From: Hyphomicrobiales bacterium | Lineage (GTDB): Bacteria; Pseudomonadota; Alphaproteobacteria; Rhizobiales; Xanthobacteraceae | DNA length: 10,635 nt | Reading direction: 5' to 3' | Assembly: GCA_021730825.1 (NCBI GenBank) | Contig: JAKFYO010000372.1 | Location: 1-10,635, forward strand | Shown here: positions 1-6,284 of the stretch, in pieces | Numbering within the stretch: the stretch's first letter is position 1 | Layout: each line of letters starts with the position of its first letter | Program-made: the position numbers and the translations under genes | Notes under the pieces: model-generated | What the model saw: only the letters and a program-made list of their open reading frames with translations | What the model was told of the DNA's origin: nothing | Database searches by the model: none

Positions 1-256
1 GCTCGGAAAAATTCAACTGGAAACTTTACGTCGCGTCGCAAGCGAACTTGATTGCACGTTGGTATATGCGCTCGTTCCAAATTCTTCTCACGAAGAAATG
101 GTTCGTAGCCGCGCAAGGAAAATTGCACTTCGAGACCTTAGCCGCGTTTCGCATACGATGAAGCTGGAGGCGCAAGAGACCAGCGATGCTGATTTGGAGA
201 CTCGAATTGAAAACTACATAAAAAATATTCTTAGAGAACGCGATCTCTGGAACTAG
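1..256 (+). CDS. Mobile mystery protein A, C-terminal part (putative antitoxin/HTH regulator)
   Basis: This is the last 84 codons (frame starting at base 2) of a gene that begins outside the window; the stop is TAG at 254-256. The sequence 'TLRRVASELDCTLVYALVPN' followed by an Arg-rich helix and a final 'LW' is the usual C-terminal half of the family called mobile mystery protein A. Members carry an N-terminal helix-turn-helix, which here would lie upstream of base 1. The family is almost always encoded directly in front of a Fic-domain protein, as here, with only two bases between the stop and the next GTG. That arrangement suggests a toxin-antitoxin or autoregulated pair with A as regulator or antitoxin; this is inferred from context and not shown by the sequence. 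Base composition is AT-richer than the genes to the right (21 of 60 bases are G or C at 181-240). Confidence 0.8.
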   Translation, partial: LGKIQLETLRRVASELDCTLVYALVPNSSHEEMVRSRARKIALRDLSRVSHTMKLEAQETSDADLETRIENYIKNILRERDLWN

Positions 257-258
257 TT

Positions 259-858
259 GTGACAAAATTGTTTCAAGAGCCGTCTGACGCCACGCCTCTC
301 ACACCAGTAGAGCGTGAAGGTTTAGTACAGAACTGGATTGCTCATCGTGAAGAGCTTAACGAAGCCGAACAAGAAAATATTGTTGCCGGTTCGGTCTGGG
401 CTCGACGACGCGTTAGCCGAGTTGAATTAACAGAAATACTGACTGATGATTTCGTAAAGGAACTACATCGGCGAATGTTCGCCGATGTCTGGCGCTGGGC
501 GGGCGTTTACCGCACGACCGAGCGAAATCTTGGAATTGCACCCAACTTAATCTCTCAGCGTGTGCCTCAGCATCTAGATGATGTCAGTTATTGGATAGAG
601 CATGCCATTTATGATCCAGACGAAATTGCTGTCCGGTTGCATCACGGCCTTGTTCAAATCCACCCATTCCCGAATGGAAACGGACGTCATACTCGCTTGT
701 TAGCAGACCTACTCGTTGAGCGAATGGGCGGCGAGGCGTTTACGTGGGGTAGTGGTGAGTTCTCTGCAGAAGGCGGCCTGCGAAATCGCTATATTGGGGC
801 TCTCAGAAGCGCAGATCAGCATCAAATAGAACCGCTCTTAAAATTTGCACGATCCTAA
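259..858 (+). CDS. Fic-domain protein, mobile mystery protein B (putative AMPylating toxin)
   Basis: The 199-residue product has an intact Fic core, 'HPFPNGNGR' at residues 135-143. This matches HPFx(D/N)GNGR, in which His135 is the catalytic base and the GNGR loop binds nucleotide phosphates. Fic enzymes usually transfer AMP from ATP to hydroxyl groups of target proteins. The segment 'VWRWAGVYRTTERNLGI' at 77-93 is typical of the mobile mystery protein B subgroup. Near the N-terminus, Glu39-Asn40 in 'EAEQEN' is a candidate for the inhibitory glutamate of self-restrained Fic proteins, but the usual Ser/Thr four positions earlier is Glu here. The start is GTG at 259, two bases after the upstream stop, with only a weak GGA at 249-251 as ribosome site, so translational coupling is likely. 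Low GC content and the partner gene point to recent acquisition. Family assignment is strong; the toxin role is inferred. Confidence 0.88.
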   Translation: MTKLFQEPSDATPLTPVEREGLVQNWIAHREELNEAEQENIVAGSVWARRRVSRVELTEILTDDFVKELHRRMFADVWRWAGVYRTTERNLGIAPNLISQRVPQHLDDVSYWIEHAIYDPDEIAVRLHHGLVQIHPFPNGNGRHTRLLADLLVERMGGEAFTWGSGEFSAEGGLRNRYIGALRSADQHQIEPLLKFARS

Positions 859-867
859 AGCGTAAAC

Positions 868-900
868 TTCAGAGGGCGCCCTGATGGGCTGCCCTCTGAG
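868..900. terminator. Strong hairpin between convergent genes, possible bidirectional terminator
   Basis: TCAGAGGGC (869-877) pairs with GCCCTCTGA (891-899), and an inner stem GCCC (878-881)/GGGC (886-889) continues around a TGAT loop with one bulged T at 890. This gives about 13 base pairs. It lies 10 bases after the fic stop and just beyond the 3' end of the opposing qorB-like gene, so it could serve both. There is no T-run on the plus-strand side and only a short T-rich stretch on the minus-strand side, so it is not a textbook intrinsic terminator; it may also act as an mRNA-end stabiliser. Confidence 0.5.
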
Positions 901-969
901 CCGTTCCGCCTAGTGGGCATGCAGCAGCGCTTCCTTGTTCGCCGAAAAGAACTGCTTCAGCGAACGGGG

Positions 970-1800
970 CTATCTGCCGGTGAGCTTCTGCACCGCGTCG
1001 CTCGCAATCGCGATATTTCCGGCGCGCGTATTGGTGTCGAAGCTCGCAAACACCGGCGCGAGAAACGCAGGCATTCCCGCCGCGATCATGCCTTGCGTGA
1101 GTTGCTCATCAGAAACACTGACGACTTCGATTGGCTTGCCGGTCGCCTCGCTCGCGAGCTTGGCGATTTCTTTTGTCGTCAAAAGCTCCGCGCCGGTGAT
1201 GTCGTAGCGCGAATTTCCGTTCGGCTGTGCCGCGAGCGCTGCCGCCGCTGCATAAGCTGCGTCCTCGCGCGAGACATGCGCGACCTTGCCGTCGCCTGCT
1301 GCCGAAAACCATTTTCCGGAAGCGAGCACCTGCGGGAGCGAGTGGAACAGATTTTCCTGGTACCAGCCGTTGCGAAGCACGGTCCAGCCGATGCCGCTCT
1401 GCTCAAGCGCCTGTTCGGTGCCGTAGTGGTCCGGCGCAAACGGGATCGGCGAGCCCGGCTCCGGCTTCGGCATCGACGTATAAACGATGTGCGAGACACC
1501 GGCTTTTTTCGAAGCCGTGATCGCTGCTTGGTGCTGCGCGAGACGGCGGCCAGGCTTGTCGAGTGCGTCGGTCGAAATCAGCAGAAGACGATCTACGCCC
1601 TTGAGCGCTTCTGCGAGCGCCGGATCGTCGAAATCGATTTTGCGGACTTCGGCGCCCTTCGCCGCGAGGTCGGCGAGCTTCGAAGGATCGCGTGTACCGG
1701 CGATGATCTTTCCGGCCTTGGCTTCGAGGAGAAGTTCGGTGGCGCGGCGGCCGAGATTGCCGCTAGCGCCGGTGACGAGGAGAGTGGGCTGGTTTGCCAT
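970..1800 (-). CDS. qorB: NmrA-family NAD(P)-binding oxidoreductase, QorB/YtfG-like, with early amber stop
   Basis: The 276-residue product resembles E. coli QorB (YtfG), an NADPH:quinone oxidoreductase of the atypical short-chain dehydrogenase/NmrA group. The dinucleotide-binding loop 'GASGNLGRR' is at residues 11-19. Other family landmarks are 'LLLIS' at 72-76, 'VYTSM' at 106-110, 'GWTVLRNGWYQEN' at 138-150 and 'AAGDGKVAHVSRED' at 167-180. The chosen start is ATG at 1800, which gives the family N-terminus 'MANQPTLLVTGASG' and has GGGAAG seven bases upstream; an in-frame ATG at 1815 is an alternative. The reading frame ends at TAG (970-972), right after 'LTGR'. The same frame then continues for 19 codons (913-969) that look like a normal QorB C-terminus, to a second TAG at 910-912. 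The gene is therefore probably truncated by a nonsense change or a sequencing error. It is divergent from an HxlR regulator, the usual partner arrangement. Confidence 0.85.
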   Translation of the reverse strand: MANQPTLLVTGASGNLGRRATELLLEAKAGKIIAGTRDPSKLADLAAKGAEVRKIDFDDPALAEALKGVDRLLLISTDALDKPGRRLAQHQAAITASKKAGVSHIVYTSMPKPEPGSPIPFAPDHYGTEQALEQSGIGWTVLRNGWYQENLFHSLPQVLASGKWFSAAGDGKVAHVSREDAAYAAAAALAAQPNGNSRYDITGAELLTTKEIAKLASEATGKPIEVVSVSDEQLTQGMIAAGMPAFLAPVFASFDTNTRAGNIAIASDAVQKLTGR

Positions 1801-1831
1801 TGTCGTGCTTCCCATATACAAATTCGCTGGT

Positions 1832-1850
1832 TGGTCTCTTTTAGAGACCA
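1832..1850. promoter_or_regulatory. Perfect palindrome in the qorB/hxlR gap, probable HxlR operator
   Basis: TGGTCTCT (1832-1839) and AGAGACCA (1843-1850) are exact inverted copies separated by TTT. The site lies 32-50 bases upstream of the qorB-like ATG and about 100 bases upstream of the divergent regulator's ATG, in a 151-base gap that should contain both promoters. HxlR-family regulators bind as dimers to short palindromes in such divergent gaps, so this is the best operator candidate. The half-site sequence is seen directly; the binding protein is inferred from neighbourhood. No convincing sigma-70 boxes could be fixed on either strand. Confidence 0.65.
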
Positions 1851-1951
1851 CAGCTACATGAGAGATCGACAAGCCCCCGTAAAGAAGGCAGTTCATCGGG
1901 CGCTGGTTACTTCGCAGGAACCACCAAGAGAAATCGATCAAGAGAGCCGAC

Positions 1952-2371
1952 ATGAAACAGGCGATCAAATCGACGCGCAAAATTCAGGATGTGCTGCGCG
2001 CGCAGAAAATCTCCGGGCAGAACCTCGGCGATTGTCCGGTGCGGCAGGTGCTCGACCAGATCGGCGACAAGTGGAGCACGCTGATGCTGCTCGCGCTCTC
2101 CGAGAAGCCCTATCGCTTCGGCGAATTGCGCCGCCTGATTCCCGACATCTCGCAGCGCATGCTGACGCAAACGTTGCGCGACCTGCAACGCAACGGCCTC
2201 ATCACGCGCACGGTATTTCCGACGCAGCCGCCGAGCGTCGAGTACCGCATGACGCCGTTAGGGACTTCGCTGATGGAGCCGATTGGCACACTGGTCCGCT
2301 GGGCTGAAACGAATTATGGAAGAATTATCACCGCGCGCGAACACTTCGACCGCAAGGCCGATGCGGCGTAA
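1952..2371 (+). CDS. HxlR-family (QorR/YtfH-like) redox-responsive transcriptional regulator
   Basis: The 139-residue protein has the HxlR winged-helix core: '[22 protein letters not shown]' starts at residue 28, '[30 protein letters not shown]' spans the DNA-reading helices (about 55-84), and 'VEYRMTPLG' (96-104) is the wing and its exit. Cys28 just before the core is the conserved cysteine that in QorR, YodB and related proteins reacts with quinones, diamide or aldehydes and releases DNA; redox sensing here is inferred from that residue. The start is ATG at 1952 with AGAGAG a few bases upstream. It is divergent from the qorB-like gene and probably represses it and itself through the palindrome at 1832-1850. 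Its stop is only 12 bases before the dusA start, so dusA and the next gene may share its transcript. Confidence 0.9.
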   Translation: MKQAIKSTRKIQDVLRAQKISGQNLGDCPVRQVLDQIGDKWSTLMLLALSEKPYRFGELRRLIPDISQRMLTQTLRDLQRNGLITRTVFPTQPPSVEYRMTPLGTSLMEPIGTLVRWAETNYGRIITAREHFDRKADAA

Positions 2372-2383
2372 CAGGCAAATAAA

Positions 2384-3382
2384 TTGAACTTGAATTCGCC
2401 ATATCGTTTTTCCGTGGCCCCCATGATGGAATGGACTGACCGGCACTGCCGGTTTTTCCATCGGCTGCTTTCGCGCCGCGCGCGGCTCTATACAGAAATG
2501 ATCACGACCGGTGCGGTGCTGCATGGCGACCGTGAGCGGCTCTTGGGATTCAACACGGAAGAGCATCCAGTCGCGATCCAGCTCGGCGGATCGGACGCGA
2601 AGGATCTCGCCGCGAGCGCCAAGATTGCCGAAGACCTCGGTTATGACGAAGTAAACCTCAACTGCGGTTGTCCTTCGGATCGGGTGAAGAGCGGTTTCTT
2701 CGGCGCGTGTTTGATGGCGGAGCCCGCGCGTGTCGCAGATGGTGTCAGCGCGATGAAAGCGGCGGTGAAAATCCCCGTCACTGTGAAGTGCCGTATCGGC
2801 ATCGACGACCAGAATGAGGAAGAGGCGCTCGACGCGTTTGCCAATGCGATGATCGCAGCCGGCTCGGATGCGCTGATCGTTCATGCGCGCAAGGCCTGGC
2901 TTCAGGGCCTGAGTCCGCGCGAGAACCGCGAAGTGCCGCCGCTGAATTACGATCGCGTATTCCGGCTTAAAAAACGCCTCGGCGATTATCCGATCATTCT
3001 GAACGGCGGCATCGGGTCGCTCGCGGATGCGAAAGAACACCTCGCTTTCGTCGATGGCGTGATGCTGGGCCGCGCAGCTTATGATTCTCCCGAGCTTCTG
3101 CTCGGCGCCGACCAAACGTTCTTCGGTGAAACCGCTCCGGTCACAACCATCGAAGAAGCCTTCGACAAGCTCATTCCCTATATCGAGCGTGAGCTTTCGA
3201 GAGGAGAGCGGCTGCACGATATCACGAAGCATCTGCTCGGCGCCTTCCGCGGCAAGCCGGGCGCGCGCGCATACCGCCGGCATCTTGCTTCCGAAGCGGT
3301 CAAACCCGGCGCCAATGCATGGGTGTTACGCGAGGCGCTCGCTTTCATTTCTCCGGAAATGCCTGCACAAAGCGCCGCATGA
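2384..3382 (+). CDS. dusA: tRNA-dihydrouridine synthase A
   Basis: The product reduces uridine to dihydrouridine in the D-loop of tRNA in the cytoplasm, using FMN and NADPH. The 332 residues follow the DusA pattern: 'VAPMMEWTDRHCR' at 11-23 (FMN-binding strand 1), 'QLGGSD' at 66-71, 'EVNLNCGCPSDRVKSG' at 89-104 with catalytic Cys96, 'VKCRIGID' at 134-141, 'IVHARKAWLQGLSPREN' at 165-181, and the phosphate-binding 'NGGIGS' (207-212) and 'GR' (229-230). The C-terminal helical tRNA-binding domain is complete. The start is taken as TTG at 2384, with AGG at 2373-2375 eight bases upstream; the first ATG (Met14) would remove part of the FMN site, and a second TTG at 2390 is possible. The final ATGA overlaps the start of the following TSUP gene. 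There is nothing to suggest loss of function. Confidence 0.95.
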   Translation: MNLNSPYRFSVAPMMEWTDRHCRFFHRLLSRRARLYTEMITTGAVLHGDRERLLGFNTEEHPVAIQLGGSDAKDLAASAKIAEDLGYDEVNLNCGCPSDRVKSGFFGACLMAEPARVADGVSAMKAAVKIPVTVKCRIGIDDQNEEEALDAFANAMIAAGSDALIVHARKAWLQGLSPRENREVPPLNYDRVFRLKKRLGDYPIILNGGIGSLADAKEHLAFVDGVMLGRAAYDSPELLLGADQTFFGETAPVTTIEEAFDKLIPYIERELSRGERLHDITKHLLGAFRGKPGARAYRRHLASEAVKPGANAWVLREALAFISPEMPAQSAA

Positions 3383-4221
3383 CAATTCTTGGAATACCCG
3401 CGGGCGAATTCGCGGTTCTCGTCGGCGCAATCCTCATCGCAGGCACGCTCACCGGAATCTTCGCAGGCCTTCTCGGCATCGGGGGTGCCGCGATCTCCGT
3501 CCCCGTCATGTACGAAGTCTTCAAGGCGCTGGGTGTCGCCGATGAAATCCGCATGCAGCTTTGCGTGGGCACCGCGCTCGCGCTGATCGTGCCGACTTCC
3601 ATCCGCTCCTACTACGCACACAAGGCGAAGGGTGCGGTGGACGAAAACGTATTGAAGATCTGGGCCCTGCCGATCATCGGCGGCGTCGGCATCGGCTCTT
3701 TCATTGCCTATTTTGCCAGCTCAACCGTTTTCAAACTCCTGTTTGTCGTGTTCGCGACCTTGATGGCCTTGAAGCTGATCTTTGGCCGCGAGAACTGGCG
3801 CATCGCGGACCAGCTTCCGGGTACGACAACGATTGCAATCGTCGGCGTTGCGATCGGCGTGATCTCGGCGCTGATGGGGATCGGCGGCGGCGCTTACTCC
3901 GCGTTGTTTCTAACGCTCTATGGCGTTTCAATTCACCGCGCGGTTGCGACGTCTTCCGGTGTCGGCGTTTTGATCTCGTTGCCCGGCGTGATCGGTTACA
4001 TGATCGCTGGCTGGCCGCAGCAGGCGCTGACCCCGCCGCTTTCCATCGGTTACGTTTCTTTTCTTGCCGTTGCGCTGTTTGCGCCGACCAGCGTGCTGGC
4101 AGCACCCTATGGTGCGAAGCTCGCGCATTCCTGGCCGCGCCGAAGGCTGGAGGTAGCGTTCGCAATCTTCCTGCTGATCGTCGCAGTTCGCTTCTTCGCG
4201 AGCCTGATGGGCTGGTTCTAG
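3379..4221 (+). CDS. TSUP-family (TauE/SafE) membrane permease
   Basis: The product is a 280-residue polytopic inner-membrane protein with the two-fold repeat of the TSUP (sulfite exporter TauE/SafE) family. The signature appears twice: 'GLLGIGG' at 30-36 and 'LMGIGGG' at 165-171, each after a hydrophobic helix and followed by a conserved 'TS' segment ('VPTSIRSYYAHKAKGAVD' near 71-88 and 'VATSSGVGVLISLPG' near 189-203). Roughly eight membrane spans can be seen. TSUP members move sulfite, sulfonates or other small organosulfur or carboxylate anions; the substrate here cannot be read from the sequence. The start chosen is ATG at 3379, which overlaps the dusA stop (ATGA), indicating translational coupling; an upstream in-frame GTG-type start would lie inside dusA and add non-family residues. 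It converges with tctA with only 8 bases between the two stops. Confidence 0.88.
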   Translation: MTILGIPAGEFAVLVGAILIAGTLTGIFAGLLGIGGAAISVPVMYEVFKALGVADEIRMQLCVGTALALIVPTSIRSYYAHKAKGAVDENVLKIWALPIIGGVGIGSFIAYFASSTVFKLLFVVFATLMALKLIFGRENWRIADQLPGTTTIAIVGVAIGVISALMGIGGGAYSALFLTLYGVSIHRAVATSSGVGVLISLPGVIGYMIAGWPQQALTPPLSIGYVSFLAVALFAPTSVLAAPYGAKLAHSWPRRRLEVAFAIFLLIVAVRFFASLMGWF

Positions 4222-4229
4222 ACCAACGA

Positions 4230-5741
4230 TTAGTTGTTGCCGTCTTCGAGCGCGACCGCTTCGCGCTTTCTGCGAAGTTGCGGAATGAGCGGCATCAGAA
4301 GCATAATCGCCGCAATCGCAAGACATATCGCCGAGATCGGCTTTTTGAAAAAGGTGGTGAGATCGCCGGCCGATATGATCAGCGCGGTACGCAACTTGTT
4401 TTCCATGATCGCGCCGAGCACGAAGGCGAGCACCAAAGGTGCCGCTTCATAGCCGAGCTTGCGTGTGAGATAGCCGATCAATCCGAATGCGAGCATCACG
4501 TAAAGATCGAACACATTGTTGCTGCTCGCGAACACGCCGATGACGGTAAACAAGAGGATCATCGGGAACAGAATGTTGTAGGGCAGGCGCAAGAGCTGCA
4601 CCCACATGCCGATCAGGGGCAGGTTCAAGACGAGCAGCATCACGTTGCCGATATACATGCTCGTAATCACGCCCCAGAACAGGTCGGGACGCTGCACCAT
4701 CAGAAGCGGACCGGGCTGGATGTTGTGAATGACGAAAGCGCCCAAGAGCAACGCCATCACCACATTCGGCGGGATACCGAGCGTCAAGAGCGGAATGAAC
4801 GCGCCGCCCGCCGCCGAATTGTTCGCGGCCTCGGGTCCCGCGACACCTTCGATCGCACCCTTGCCGAAACGCTCGGGCGTTTTCGAGATGCGCTTTTCGA
4901 GTGCATAGGAGGCGAACGCGGCGATCACTGCACCGCCGCCGGGAATGATGCCGAGGAAAAACCCAAGCACGGTACCGCGTCCGATCGGCCCGGCGCTGCG
5001 CTGCCAGTCTTCCTTGTTGGGTAGCAGATTGCTGATTTTCGTGTTCGTGATTGTGCGTTTAACGCCTTGCTCGATATTCGTGAGCACTTCGGCAACCCCG
5101 AACAGACCCATCACGACCGGCACGAGGCCGATGCCGTCGTAGAGTTCGATGCGATCGAAGGTGAGACGCGGCTGCGCGGTGATGCTGTCGAGACCGATCA
5201 GCCCAAGCACCACGCCCGCACTTGCCATCAGCAACGACTTCAGCATCGAGCCTTGCGTGAGGAAGGTCACGATGACGAGGCCGAGGATCATGAGGCTGAA
5301 CATTTCCGCGGGGCCGAATGCGACCGCGAAGCCCGCGAGAAACGGTGCAATGACCATAAGTCCGACGACGGCGGCAGTGCCTGCGATAAAGGAACCGAAG
5401 GCTGCGATCCCAAGCGCCGGCCCGGCCCGGCCCTGCTTCGCCATCTGATGTCCGTCGAGACAGGTGACGACGGAAGTTGCTTCGCCGGGAATGTTGACGA
5501 GGATCGAAGTGGTAGAGCCGCCATACATCGAGCCGTAATAGATACCGGCCATCATGATGATGCCGGATTCCGGCGTGCCGGAGAGCGTTACCGGCAACAA
5601 CAGCGACATCGCCGAAATCGGACCGATGCCGGGCAGGACGCCGACCAGCGTTCCGATGAAGACGCCGATGAAACAATACAGCAGATTGACCGGTGTCAGC
5701 GCGACGGCAAATCCATTGGCGACTTGTCCGAGCAGGTCCAT
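4230..5741 (-). CDS. tctA: Tripartite tricarboxylate transporter, large membrane subunit TctA
   Basis: The 503-residue product is the large integral membrane subunit of a TTT-family carrier, about 10-12 spans, which with TctB and the periplasmic binding protein imports carboxylates using the ion gradient. The N-terminal family signature '[21 protein letters not shown]' lies at residues 30-50 and is followed by '[15 protein letters not shown]' at 73-87 and '[19 protein letters not shown]' at 96-114. A second internal copy of the core, '[21 protein letters not shown]', is about midway, and '[17 protein letters not shown]' follows. The length is normal for TctA. The start is ATG at 5741, three bases after the tctB stop, so the two are translationally linked. 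The substrate is not determinable. Nothing looks broken. Confidence 0.95.
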   Translation of the reverse strand: MDLLGQVANGFAVALTPVNLLYCFIGVFIGTLVGVLPGIGPISAMSLLLPVTLSGTPESGIIMMAGIYYGSMYGGSTTSILVNIPGEATSVVTCLDGHQMAKQGRAGPALGIAAFGSFIAGTAAVVGLMVIAPFLAGFAVAFGPAEMFSLMILGLVIVTFLTQGSMLKSLLMASAGVVLGLIGLDSITAQPRLTFDRIELYDGIGLVPVVMGLFGVAEVLTNIEQGVKRTITNTKISNLLPNKEDWQRSAGPIGRGTVLGFFLGIIPGGGAVIAAFASYALEKRISKTPERFGKGAIEGVAGPEAANNSAAGGAFIPLLTLGIPPNVVMALLLGAFVIHNIQPGPLLMVQRPDLFWGVITSMYIGNVMLLVLNLPLIGMWVQLLRLPYNILFPMILLFTVIGVFASSNNVFDLYVMLAFGLIGYLTRKLGYEAAPLVLAFVLGAIMENKLRTALIISAGDLTTFFKKPISAICLAIAAIMLLMPLIPQLRRKREAVALEDGNN

Positions 5742-5744
5742 CGT

Positions 5745-6221
5745 CTAGCCGATCTCGAATATGCCGGTCGGCAGTTGAATCTGTAAGAGCCGCTCCAGCA
5801 CCCACCAGACCAAAATCGGCGCGCCGAATGCGAGCGGTATCGCGATCGACCAACGCACCGGGTCGATTGCGCGCAACAGCACGAGCATGAGCGGAATAGT
5901 CGAGAGAAGAAATCCAAGACTGATGAACGCGTAGCCATAAAGACCGAAGGTCACGACTACGATCAGCGTCTTCACCCAGCGCGTGTCTGTCCATAACGCG
6001 CGGACCGATGGACCTTCATGCTTGATCGCCTGCACGGCAATGCCGAGCGAGAGTGCGGCCATCACGATGCCGAGCCAGAACATCATGAAGCCCATGCCCG
6101 GTGCGTTCACCGTGCCGAGACCGAGCCTGCGGCCCTGTTCGAGCACGAACAGGCTGATCGCAAACCAGATCGCACCGCCCCACAATTCGGCGTTGTTGAT
6201 CCGCAGGCCCGAGCTTTTCAT
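5745..6221 (-). CDS. tctB: Tripartite tricarboxylate transporter, small membrane subunit TctB
   Basis: This 158-residue protein has four hydrophobic segments, as expected for TctB, the small membrane subunit that joins TctA in the inner membrane. Visible landmarks are 'LWGGAIWFAISLFVLEQGRRLGLGT' near the N-terminus, with the typical motif 'NAPGMGFMMFWLGIVMAALSLGI' at about 39-61, and a C-terminal pair of spans including 'LGFLLSTIPLMLVLL'. TctB sequences are poorly conserved, so the call rests on length, topology and position between tctC and tctA. The start is ATG at 6221; the ribosome site upstream is weak, which may mean lower translation than tctC. A 12-bp hairpin lies 25-53 bases upstream of this start. 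The stop is three bases before the tctA ATG. Confidence 0.9.
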   Translation of the reverse strand: MKSSGLRINNAELWGGAIWFAISLFVLEQGRRLGLGTVNAPGMGFMMFWLGIVMAALSLGIAVQAIKHEGPSVRALWTDTRWVKTLIVVVTFGLYGYAFISLGFLLSTIPLMLVLLRAIDPVRWSIAIPLAFGAPILVWWVLERLLQIQLPTGIFEIG

Positions 6222-6246
6222 GAGATGATCGTCGTTCGGAAATGAA

Positions 6247-6274
6247 ATGGCCCCGCTGCAATCAGCGGGGCCAT
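6247..6274 (-). terminator. 12-bp perfect hairpin in the tctC-tctB gap (attenuator or mRNA-stability element)
   Basis: ATGGCCCCGCTG (6247-6258) and CAGCGGGGCCAT (6263-6274) are exact inverted copies around a CAAT loop. The element fills much of the 63-base gap between the tctC stop and the tctB start. On the transcribed strand the stem is followed by ATTTCATTTCC, which is T-rich but not a proper T-run. It therefore probably gives partial termination or protects the tctC message from 3' decay, so that the binding protein is made in excess over the membrane subunits, a common arrangement in binding-protein operons. The role is inferred. Confidence 0.6.
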
Positions 6275-6284
6275 GGATTGCGCG

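Noticed and set aside
913..2307. Long plus-strand open frame of 464 codons opposite the qorB-like gene and across the divergent gap
   Set aside because: The translation is Arg/Cys-rich without any family motif, and it runs antisense to a clear NmrA-family gene and through the operator region. It is a high-GC shadow frame.
2258..3283. Minus-strand open frame of 341 codons opposite dusA
   Set aside because: It is antisense to a complete DusA with all catalytic motifs, and no protein family is recognisable in the translation.
3561..5024. Plus-strand open frame of 487 codons crossing the TSUP/tctA junction
   Set aside because: It overlaps two well-recognised membrane proteins on different strands and its translation is rich in Arg, Asp and His with no hydrophobic or domain pattern.
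5059..5994. Minus-strand open frame overlapping tctA and tctB in another frame
   Set aside because: It is a same-strand frame-shifted shadow of the TctAB genes, Arg-rich and lacking the expected membrane spans.
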